Positions 7,270 to 13,758 of a stretch of 15,446 nt of DNA are shown here, in pieces. A program made the translations under genes and the position numbers. Source of the stretch: JBDRKE01 sp043814315 (lineage in GTDB: Bacteria; Omnitrophota; Gorgyraeia; Gygaellales; Profunditerraquicolaceae). The stretch spans positions 1-15,446 of the forward strand of contig JBDRKE010000014.1 of assembly GCA_043814315.1 (NCBI GenBank). Direction: 5' to 3'. The notes under the pieces are model-generated. The model had not been told where the DNA came from and did no database searches. It saw nothing but the letters and a program-made list of their open reading frames with translations. Position 1 is the stretch's first letter. Each line of letters starts with the position of its first letter.

Positions 7270-8163
7270 TCAAAAATGCCGGTATCCCTTGACTTTTAGG
7301 GATCTGGCCAAGCCGCCCCTGCCGACGAGGCTTACCCCCTCATCCTTCCCGACAATCTCTCCGATGGGTTTAAACATCCTGATTTTCCTTTTCATCAATT
7401 TCCTGGCTTCGGGTTTAGGCATGGTAAAGAGCAGCTCAAAGTCTTCCCCCATGCACAGCGCCTCATCGATACGGGAATTCCTTGCAACAGGTATCAGTTC
7501 CTCATAGATGACAGCGCCCACCCTGCTGCTTTCCAAGATATGGTTTAAATCCTGAATCAATCCGTCGGAAATATCGATCATGGCATGGAGTTTGAAATTT
7601 TGCGCTAAAAAAGCGGATTCTTTGAGACGGGGGGTAAATGCCAGGTGTTTACCCCGGATAGACCCTCCCAGTTCCCCGGTAACAAAGATGACATCATGGG
7701 CCTTAGCACCTTTACGTAACAGGAGGTTTTTCTTCTTGACGACCCCCAGCATACTTACGTCTATGACCAGCTTTTTGGAGCGGCTCAGGTCTCCTCCCAC
7801 GATATTAACCTTGAATTTTTTCGCCATGGCACGCATGCCTTCTAAAAGCTCGTCTATAAACTTAAGGGACATCGCACGGCTCATCCCCAGGGATACCAAA
7901 CAATGCCTTGGGATGCCTGCGCAGGCTGCGATATCGCTTATCTGGACGGCGATGGCCTTGCGGCCGATCAGGTACGGTTTGTCTTTAAGCGTAAAATCCA
8001 CATCCTCCGCAATCCTATCGCAGGTAAAAAGCTGATATCTGTTTTTATCCAGGCTCAGTACCGCGCAATCGTCCCCAGAGCCCTGAATGACCGAGGCATC
8101 CGTCTTAATGCGCCTCCTGAATCGTTCGATCAAACCGAATTCACCAAGCTTGCTTATGAGCAT
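7270..8163 (-). CDS. thiL: Thiamine-monophosphate kinase
   Basis: ThiL phosphorylates thiamine monophosphate with ATP to thiamine pyrophosphate. I place the start at ATG 8163, giving 297 residues beginning LISKLGEFGLIERF after the Met. The frame stays open to 8235, but those 24 extra codons are translated heptad repeat (aromatic and lysine rich) and do not look like protein. Family motifs are GSGDDCAVL near residue 28, VGGDLSRS near 120, DISDGLIQDL near 198 and GEDFELLF near 240. Two usually conserved stretches differ: the acidic segment reads CDRIAEDVDF and the usual AVNLSD reads AVQISD. The overall AIR-synthase-like fold and gene length are normal, so I expect it to be functional. Confidence 0.9.
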   Translation of the reverse strand: MLISKLGEFGLIERFRRRIKTDASVIQGSGDDCAVLSLDKNRYQLFTCDRIAEDVDFTLKDKPYLIGRKAIAVQISDIAACAGIPRHCLVSLGMSRAMSLKFIDELLEGMRAMAKKFKVNIVGGDLSRSKKLVIDVSMLGVVKKKNLLLRKGAKAHDVIFVTGELGGSIRGKHLAFTPRLKESAFLAQNFKLHAMIDISDGLIQDLNHILESSRVGAVIYEELIPVARNSRIDEALCMGEDFELLFTMPKPEARKLMKRKIRMFKPIGEIVGKDEGVSLVGRGGLARSLKVKGYRHF

Positions 8164-8172
8164 ATTACTTAG

Positions 8173-8305
8173 AAATTCCAAAATCCAAACACCAAATTTC
8201 AAATAAATTCCAATTTTCAATTTCCCAAATTTCAAACTTAAAGTTTCGGCGATTGGGATTTGGGATTTGGGATTTGTTTGGGATTTGGGATTTGGGATTT
8301 GGGAT
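8173..8305. repeat. Inverted heptanucleotide arrays between mtnA and thiL
   Basis: The left arm (8173-8232) has units such as AAATTCC and AAATTTC: four heptads, a 4-nt partial unit (8201-8204) and four heptads, with one 1-nt slip. The right arm (8246-8305) has units TTGGGAT in the same order: four heptads (the first, at 8246-8252, degenerate), TTGT at 8274-8277, then four heptads. The arms face each other across a central palindrome, AAACTT A AAGTTT (8234-8246). This fills nearly all of the 150-nt gap between mtnA and thiL and carries an open frame that falsely extends thiL upstream. Confidence 0.88.
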
Positions 8306-8313
8306 TTGAATTG

Positions 8314-9348
8314 TCATGTAATTACCTTTCTAATGTTTTTTATATAAGGTGGTTTAATGATTCCCTTATCCGTCACTAACGCCGTTATAAGACGATGGGG
8401 CGTTACGTCAAACGCCGGGTTAACCACTTTGATATTCCTGCCGGCAATCGGCTTTTTGAAAAATAATTCCGTGACTTCTCTTCTATCGCGCTGCTCGATG
8501 GGAATCTGCTTTCCGCTTTTTATATCCAGGTCAAAAGTAGAAACAGGGGCAGCGATGTAGAAAGGGATTTTATGATAACGCGCCAGGACAGCCAGATTGT
8601 ACGTGCCGATTTTATTCGCCGCATCCCCGTTAGAGGCAATCCTGTCTGCTCCTGTAATGACCTTTTTGATTTCCCCTTGCGCCATTAAGGTGGCGGCCAT
8701 GCTGTCGCAAATAAGAGTGACATCAACGCCATGCCGCTTAAGCTCCCAGGTCGTTAAACGCGCGCCCTGTAACATCGGGCGGGTCTCGCAGGCAAAAACC
8801 CTTATCTTCCTGCCGGCCTTAGAGGCGCTGTAAATGACGCCAAGAGCGGTTCCGTAATCGATGGTAGCCAGAATCCCGGCATTACAGATGGTCAGAATCG
8901 AATCGTACCTTCTAATCAATGTCGCGCCGAAGGAACCGATCTTGCGGCAGGCTCTTTGGTCCTCTTCCATAATGGCCCGGGCTTCCTTAAAAAGCATTTT
9001 CTTTAACGCCGCTGTGCCCTTATCCTTATTTTCCTGACTGACGCGCATCATCCTCTCCAAGCCCCAGAAAAGATTTCTTGCCGTGGGCCGCGAACGGGCA
9101 ATATATCCTGCCACCTTCTTAACCTGCCTGTCGAATGCCTCCCCGTCCCTGGCCCTTGAATCCTTGACCCCTAAATAAATTCCCCATCCTGCTGCAGCGC
9201 CCAGGGCCGGTGCCCCGCGTATGCGCATGCTTTTAATAGCCCGGTAAAGAGAACCTAAATCCTTAATCCGGATGGTTTTTAGTTTTAGGGGCAACCGAGA
9301 CTGATCAATGATCTTGATTTTATTATTTTGCCATTCAATCGTTTTGAT
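8314..9348 (-). CDS. mtnA: S-methyl-5-thioribose-1-phosphate isomerase, apparent ATC start
   Basis: MtnA isomerises methylthioribose 1-phosphate to methylthioribulose 1-phosphate in methylthioadenosine salvage. RGAPALG lies at 44-50, the catalytic Cys in ILTICNAG is C155, and the catalytic Asp in VITGADRI is D235; both sit a few residues from their positions in the Bacillus enzyme. The first conventional start codon in frame is TTG at 9294. That start would remove the conserved segment KTIEWQNNKIKIIDQSRLP, which is encoded in frame upstream. The only place to begin that segment before the upstream stop is ATC at 9348 (or ATT at 9339), just after GGGAGG. I therefore call 9348, giving 344 residues, a normal length. 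The upstream DUF362 gene ends 12 nt earlier. No other methionine-salvage gene is present. Confidence 0.85.
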   Translation of the reverse strand: MKTIEWQNNKIKIIDQSRLPLKLKTIRIKDLGSLYRAIKSMRIRGAPALGAAAGWGIYLGVKDSRARDGEAFDRQVKKVAGYIARSRPTARNLFWGLERMMRVSQENKDKGTAALKKMLFKEARAIMEEDQRACRKIGSFGATLIRRYDSILTICNAGILATIDYGTALGVIYSASKAGRKIRVFACETRPMLQGARLTTWELKRHGVDVTLICDSMAATLMAQGEIKKVITGADRIASNGDAANKIGTYNLAVLARYHKIPFYIAAPVSTFDLDIKSGKQIPIEQRDRREVTELFFKKPIAGRNIKVVNPAFDVTPHRLITALVTDKGIIKPPYIKNIRKVIT

Positions 9349-9352
9349 AGGG

Positions 9353-9358
9353 CCTCCC
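9353..9358 (-). promoter_or_regulatory. Shine-Dalgarno sequence of mtnA
   Basis: GGGAGG on the minus strand is the strongest ribosome binding site seen in the long cluster. It ends 4 nt before the in-frame ATC at 9348 and 13 nt before ATT at 9339. It supports initiation upstream of the TTG at 9294 and thus a non-standard start codon. Confidence 0.7.
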
Positions 9359-9360
9359 GG

Positions 9361-10479
9361 TTATAAACCTATGAGCTTCGCTAACAGGCTTTTCTTAAGT
9401 TTTATCGCCGATGCAGGACAGCACTCCTGACAGCAAAAACAGGCAATGCATTTTGTATAATCGATAACGATACGCTCCTGATGCAAGCGGATGATCTCTT
9501 CAGGGCAGGCCTTGATACAGGCCATACAGGCCGTACAGCGCTCCTGCTCAACACAAGGGTAATACCTGATGAATTTTGCAGCTAGTTTAAAGATGGGCTT
9601 TGATATTATCTTTTTTATCGAGGAAGAAGGCAACAAAAAAGGCTTACCCATAACCTGTCTTAATTCTGAGCCGAGGATTTCGATGGAATGGATATCCGCG
9701 CACCCCAGCCCTCTTTGGAACGCTTCTTTCGTCGTAGGTATATCCAGGGGTGCTAAGCCCATGATTAGGGCCATGACACTATCCAACGCCACGGCGTCGG
9801 GGCCTGCCAGCAACAGGTGAAGATCCCTTAACCGGCCGCTGGTGCCCGGGCCCTCCCCTTCCATAGCCACAATACCGTCGACAACCGTAAGAGCGGGCAG
9901 GACCTCCTGAAAGATATCAACCAGGATCCCGCAAAAATCTTGCCTCCCGTAAAATCTTTTATGCAGTTCCGTTTTAAACGTCCCCGGGACCAGGCCAAAC
10001 AGATTCTTAAGAGCTCCCGTTAGAAGCGTTAAGCCGTGCGTCTTAAGTTTGGGGACATTGACCAGAAAATCGCATTCGTCGAGGATAGCGGCCAAAGGGA
10101 ATTTGCCTCTCATGCGCCTTTTATCAAATTCAACTAAAGAAACGCCTTCTTCTTCGCAAACCCTTCTTATGCCTGTACGCCTATAAACCTCATCCACATT
10201 TTCTATCTGTTTTCCCCAGACGCTAGGGCCATCCCCCACTAAAATCCGGCAGTCAATGTCTTTTAAAATCTTTATCACCGCGCGCACGACTTCGGGGTGA
10301 GTCGTAACGCCTTTTTCCGGCTCTATGGCCATCAATAGGTTAGGCTTTACTAATACTCTACTTTGCGGCCTGATAAACCGCGAGACTCCCCCCAGGGAAT
10401 CTACGGCTTTTCTTGTTGCTTCCTGCACTAAAACAGATGTATAATTATCGCACCTGACAAGGGAAACTTTTGCTTTCAT
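9361..10479 (-). CDS. DUF362 domain protein with C-terminal 2[4Fe-4S] ferredoxin domain
   Basis: This 372-residue protein has an N-terminal DUF362 domain (about 1-280), function unknown, and a C-terminal dicluster ferredoxin domain. DUF362 hallmarks include VLVKPNL (42-48), TTHPEVVRAVI (59-69), KLKTHGLTLLTGALKNLFG (144-162) and DGIVAMEGEGPGTSG (201-215). Two CxxCxxCxxxCP motifs bind iron-sulfur clusters: C315, C318, C321, C325 and C344, C347, C350, C354, with extra cysteines at 309, 349 and 353. There is no signal peptide, so it should be a cytoplasmic redox protein. The ATG overlaps the tatD stop as ATGA, implying translational coupling. The substrate is unknown. An electron-transfer or cofactor-maturation role fits an anaerobic lifestyle but is a guess. 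Confidence 0.88.
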   Translation of the reverse strand: MKAKVSLVRCDNYTSVLVQEATRKAVDSLGGVSRFIRPQSRVLVKPNLLMAIEPEKGVTTHPEVVRAVIKILKDIDCRILVGDGPSVWGKQIENVDEVYRRTGIRRVCEEEGVSLVEFDKRRMRGKFPLAAILDECDFLVNVPKLKTHGLTLLTGALKNLFGLVPGTFKTELHKRFYGRQDFCGILVDIFQEVLPALTVVDGIVAMEGEGPGTSGRLRDLHLLLAGPDAVALDSVMALIMGLAPLDIPTTKEAFQRGLGCADIHSIEILGSELRQVMGKPFLLPSSSIKKIISKPIFKLAAKFIRYYPCVEQERCTACMACIKACPEEIIRLHQERIVIDYTKCIACFCCQECCPASAIKLKKSLLAKLIGL

Positions 10480-11285
10480 TGAGGCTGAATCCTGAAAAAA
10501 TTTTTTGCGTTCTGCGTCGTCACCTTGGCGACCTCATCCAAACTAACCTCTTTGATTTTGGCAATCTCTTGTGCCAGATTCCTGACATAGAGCGGCTCAT
10601 TTCTCCTGCCGCGCAACTCTTCCGGCGGTAAAAAGGGCGCGTCCGTCTCCAGCAATAATCTATCCAAAGGCGTCATCTTGACTAAATTTCTTAAGTCATC
10701 GGCCTTCTTATACGTGACATTACAGGTAAAAGAGATAAAGAAACCCGACTCTAAACATTCTTTTAAAAAATCTTCTCCCGCGGAAAAACAATGCACCACC
10801 GCCTGGACAGGGGAGAATTCTTTACACATCTTCAAGGTATCCGTCTGGGCCTGACGGGAGTGTATCACCAGAGGCAGGACAAACTCTTTGGCTAATCTCA
10901 GTAAAGTCCTGAATAACCTTTTCTGGTTTTCTGGCTGTGAATAATTTTTAAAATAATCCAGGCCGGTTTCTCCAATCGCAACGGCCTTTTTCTGTTTTAA
11001 AAACCCGGTGAGAATGTCTTCGTCCTGTTGATTAAACTTATCTGCGTCGTGGGGATGGATGCCAACGGTGGGATAGATAAAATCATACTGCCTGGCTAAC
11101 TGTAAAGATTTTCTCGTCCCCTCAAGACTTGAGCCGATATTCACCATCGCCTCTATCCCATGCTCTTTGGCGCGGGCAATGACTTCCTCCCTGTCCGGGT
11201 CAAATTGGGGGAAATCCAAATGACAATGCGTATCAATCAAATTGGTTCGGAGTTCAGAGTTCGCAGTTCCGAGTTCATAGCTCAT
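10476..11285 (-). CDS. tatD: TatD-family metal-dependent hydrolase/DNase
   Basis: A TIM-barrel metallohydrolase of the TatD/YcfH family. Members have 3'-5' exonuclease or D-aminoacyl-tRNA-related activities. Visible metal-site motifs are DTHCHLDF (18-25), PTVGIHPHDA, AIGETGLDYF, VIHSRQA, VHCFSAG and LLLETDAPFLPPE, the complete set. The frame opens at ATG 11285, but the first fifteen residues (MSYELGTANSELRTN) are encoded by a heptad array. A TTG at 11240 would start directly at IDTHCHLDF, as most homologues do, giving 254 residues. Neither site has a clear Shine-Dalgarno. The gene follows metG by 24 nt. The metG-tatD order is common in many bacteria, which supports the identification. Confidence 0.92.
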   Translation of the reverse strand: MSYELGTANSELRTNLIDTHCHLDFPQFDPDREEVIARAKEHGIEAMVNIGSSLEGTRKSLQLARQYDFIYPTVGIHPHDADKFNQQDEDILTGFLKQKKAVAIGETGLDYFKNYSQPENQKRLFRTLLRLAKEFVLPLVIHSRQAQTDTLKMCKEFSPVQAVVHCFSAGEDFLKECLESGFFISFTCNVTYKKADDLRNLVKMTPLDRLLLETDAPFLPPEELRGRRNEPLYVRNLAQEIAKIKEVSLDEVAKVTTQNAKNFFRIQPQ

Positions 11286-11299
11286 AGTCCGTAGTCTAT
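11244..11299. repeat. Single-armed heptanucleotide array at the metG/tatD junction
   Basis: Eight contiguous degenerate 7-nt units with consensus AGTTCNN, for example AGTTCAG, AGTTCGC, AGTTCCG, AGTTCAT, AGCTCAT. Unlike the other arrays in this window, no facing inverted arm is present. It covers the metG-tatD gap and the first codons of tatD if ATG 11285 is used. Confidence 0.85.
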
Positions 11300-11309
11300 A
11301 CTTTAAAGC

Positions 11310-12815
11310 TTAGATTTTTAAGGTATCTATGCGGGGAAAGAGAGGCTTGCCTTTCTTAATCTTATCCGTACCTAGCTGTTCTCTTATGGACTCAGAGGTC
11401 TGAGGCATAAAAGGATAGACCTGGATTGCGACTTCCCGAAGGACTTTCACCAACAAACGGATAAAACCTTTAAGCTCCTCATGCCTGTTTTCCTTGGCCA
11501 TGCTCCAGGGCTTCTTGTCTTCTATATATTTATTAGCCATACTGATCAATTCCCAAATATCCTCCAGGCCTGCGGAGAAATTCAGATTCAGATCTTTTGT
11601 CAGGGAACCGCTGACTTGATTTTTCAGGAGACTGATTTTCTCCTCTATCTTTTTTCCCTGCTCATCACGCACGCTTGCCTTATCGGGGATAAGGCCTTGG
11701 TAATATTTTTCGACCATCGTCAGCGTCCGATACACAAGATTGCCCAGATCATTAGCCAGGTCGCCGTTAAATCTCTTGATAATGGCCTCCTCCGAGAAAT
11801 GCCCGTCTAACCCGAAAGGGACATCCCGCAGAAGAAAATACCTGTAGACATCCAGACCGTACCTTTGGACCATATCCGCGGGACTAATCACATTCCCGCG
11901 GCTTTTGGACATCTTATCCTCTTGACTCAGCCACCATCCATGGGCAAATATGGTCTTGGGGCACTCGATGTTCAAGGCATGCAGCATAATCGGCCAGTAC
12001 ACCGCGTGCTGCCTTAAGATATCTTTACCGATCAGGTGCACATCCGCCGGCCACCATTTCGAATGATACTGGCCGCTTTTGTCAAATTCTCCGACGGCGC
12101 TGATGTAATTAATCAATGCGTCAAACCAGACATAGGTGACGTGGCCCGGGCTAAAAGGGATGGGAATCCCCCAGCTCAAGCGCTCTTTGGGCCGGGAAAT
12201 ACACAGGTCATTGAGCTTATTGCGCTTTAAGAAACTCAATGCTTCCGCTCGGCGGCTGGCGGGCTTGATAAACTCCGCGTGGCTGTTGATGTGCTCGATA
12301 AGCCACTCCTGATGCTCGGATAATTTAAAAAAGTAATTGGTCTCGCTGATTTTTTCCACGGGCCTTTTGCAGTCAGGGCACTTCTGCTCCAGCGCCTGCG
12401 TCTGGCTCCAGAAGGTTTCGCAGGGCGTACAATACCAGCCTTCATAGAGGGCCGAATAGATCTGCTGCTTTTCATAAAGCAGCCTTAAAAAATCCTGAAC
12501 GACTTTCTTATGCCTGGCTTCGGTGGTACGGATAAAATCATTGTAAGAGATATCGAGGGACTTCCAGAGTTCCTTATATTTAACCACCATCCTGTCGGTA
12601 AACTCTTCTGCCTTTAATTTCAACTCATCCGCTGCCCTCTGGATTTTCTGTCCGTGTTCGTCTGTACCGGTCAAGAACCAGACGTTGTCAGGCCCTCTCT
12701 CCTGGCGCAGGAAGCGCGCCAGCACATCAGCGGCGATCGTGGTATAAGAATGCCCGATATGCGGAGAGGCATTTACGTAATACAGGGGTGTCGTAATGTA
12801 GAACTTTTTATTCAT
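11310..12815 (-). CDS. metG: Methionyl-tRNA synthetase
   Basis: A class Ia aminoacyl-tRNA synthetase charging tRNA-Met. I start it at ATG 12815 (MNKKFYITTPLYYVN), giving 501 residues; an adjacent ATG at 12818 is equally possible. The frame is open to 12872, but the added residues are translated repeat. The HIGH signature is at 19-22, and the KMSKS loop is at 301-305 within EDKMSKSRGNV. The connective peptide has a four-cysteine zinc knuckle, C129, C132, C146 and C149, as in Bacillus/Thermus-type enzymes. The C-terminal Trbp111-like dimerisation domain found in some family members is absent. GGA at 12826-12824 is a weak ribosome binding site lying within the heptad array. Confidence 0.95.
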   Translation of the reverse strand: MNKKFYITTPLYYVNASPHIGHSYTTIAADVLARFLRQERGPDNVWFLTGTDEHGQKIQRAADELKLKAEEFTDRMVVKYKELWKSLDISYNDFIRTTEARHKKVVQDFLRLLYEKQQIYSALYEGWYCTPCETFWSQTQALEQKCPDCKRPVEKISETNYFFKLSEHQEWLIEHINSHAEFIKPASRRAEALSFLKRNKLNDLCISRPKERLSWGIPIPFSPGHVTYVWFDALINYISAVGEFDKSGQYHSKWWPADVHLIGKDILRQHAVYWPIMLHALNIECPKTIFAHGWWLSQEDKMSKSRGNVISPADMVQRYGLDVYRYFLLRDVPFGLDGHFSEEAIIKRFNGDLANDLGNLVYRTLTMVEKYYQGLIPDKASVRDEQGKKIEEKISLLKNQVSGSLTKDLNLNFSAGLEDIWELISMANKYIEDKKPWSMAKENRHEELKGFIRLLVKVLREVAIQVYPFMPQTSESIREQLGTDKIKKGKPLFPRIDTLKI

Positions 12816-12821
12816 CATTAA

Positions 12822-12947
12822 TTTCCAATTTACAATACACAAATCACAAACAAACCACAAACCACAATACACAAATCACAAAAAACATTGGGTATTGTGG
12901 TTTTGGTATTGTGATTTGTTTGTATATTGGTGTTTGTGATTTGTGAT
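12822..12947. repeat. Inverted heptanucleotide arrays between ricT and metG
   Basis: The left arm, 12822-12881, is four heptads (units such as TACACAA, ATCACAA), a 4-nt partial ACAA (12850-12853) and four heptads. After a 6-nt centre the right arm, 12888-12947, is four heptads (such as TTGTGGT, TTGTGAT), a 4-nt partial TTGT (12916-12919) and four heptads. Both arms are exactly 60 nt and the partial units are in mirror register. The first three or four bases of each unit are conserved (TTG or TTGT), the last three vary, so the fold would be an imperfect hairpin. It fills the 139-nt ricT-metG gap. Confidence 0.88.
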
Positions 12948-12957
12948 TTTGAATTTC

Positions 12958-13758
12958 TCATGCTTGAGGCTTTTCTTGATAGCTTACCACAACCTGCGCG
13001 CCGTCTTCCAATTCCACAATGGCAGTGCGCTTGAAGACATTGATACTGATAACCTTGCCTTTACCCTGGGGCGCATGAATACGCTCCCCCTCGCGAGGCA
13101 TGCCTTTGGATAAGATCTTATACGTCTCGTATTCGAAAGAGAGGCAGCACATCAATCGGCCGCAGAGCCCCGATATCTTCGGCGGGTTCAGAGGCAGGCC
13201 TTCCTCCTTGGCCATCTTTATCGTTACGGGCTCGAAATCTTTTAAGAATCGCGCGCAGCACAACTCTCTCCCGCAAGGGCCGAACCCTCCGAAAAGCCTC
13301 GCTTCGTCTCTGACGCCGATTTGCCTTAATTCAATCCTGGCTTTAAAAATTTTAGCTAAATCTTTAACCAGGCTCCTGAAATCTATCCTGCCGTTGGCCG
13401 TAAAATAAAATACGATTTTCGTACGGTCAAAAGAATACTCTGCCTGCACCAGTTTCATGTCTAACTTGTGTTCCTCTATCTTCTTTAGACAGGCGCTAAA
13501 GGCCTCCTTGGCCCTGCCTCTGTTCTCTTCAATCTGTTTCAAATCGCTTTCTTGAACCAGGCGCACGACCTTCTTGGGAGGTTCTTTGGAAACGGCATCC
13601 GCCGTAACTTTATCCTTGGGAGAAACCATCTGGCCGTAATCCAAGCCCCTGTCATGCTCAACAATGACGTAATCCCCTTCCTTGACGCTGAAATTATGGA
13701 TCTGGTACAAATGAACCTGACCCGAATCCCTTAATCTGACGTAGATTGTCCCTTCCAT
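12958..13758 (-). CDS. ricT: PSP1-domain protein RicT (YaaT)
   Basis: A PSP1-family protein of 266 residues. In Bacillus, RicT forms the Y-complex with RicA and RicF, which carries iron-sulfur clusters and promotes RNase Y-dependent mRNA maturation. The cysteine signatures are intact: C162, C167 and C168 in GPCGRELCC, and C199, C204 and C205 in GLCGRLMCC. An SH3-like segment with VEGD-type residues forms the start and a lysine-rich helical region lies between about 60 and 105. The ATG at 13758 has AGAGG 6 nt upstream and overlaps the 3' end of holB by 28 nt. The tmk-holB-ricT-metG-tatD order matches the well-known Firmicute cluster. No ricA or ricF homologue is in the window. Confidence 0.92.
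   Translation of the reverse strand: MEGTIYVRLRDSGQVHLYQIHNFSVKEGDYVIVEHDRGLDYGQMVSPKDKVTADAVSKEPPKKVVRLVQESDLKQIEENRGRAKEAFSACLKKIEEHKLDMKLVQAEYSFDRTKIVFYFTANGRIDFRSLVKDLAKIFKARIELRQIGVRDEARLFGGFGPCGRELCCARFLKDFEPVTIKMAKEEGLPLNPPKISGLCGRLMCCLSFEYETYKILSKGMPREGERIHAPQGKGKVISINVFKRTAIVELEDGAQVVVSYQEKPQA

Noticed and set aside
7580..8172. Two overlapping plus-strand frames opposite thiL
   Set aside because: thiL shows clear family motifs on the minus strand; the plus-strand products lack domains and overlap each other.
8164..8235. N-terminal extension of thiL
   Set aside because: The residues are translated heptad repeat, and ThiL homologues begin near the LGEFGLI segment.
12822..12947. CRISPR array
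   Set aside because: Units are 7 nt and contiguous with no unique spacers, and no cas gene is present.
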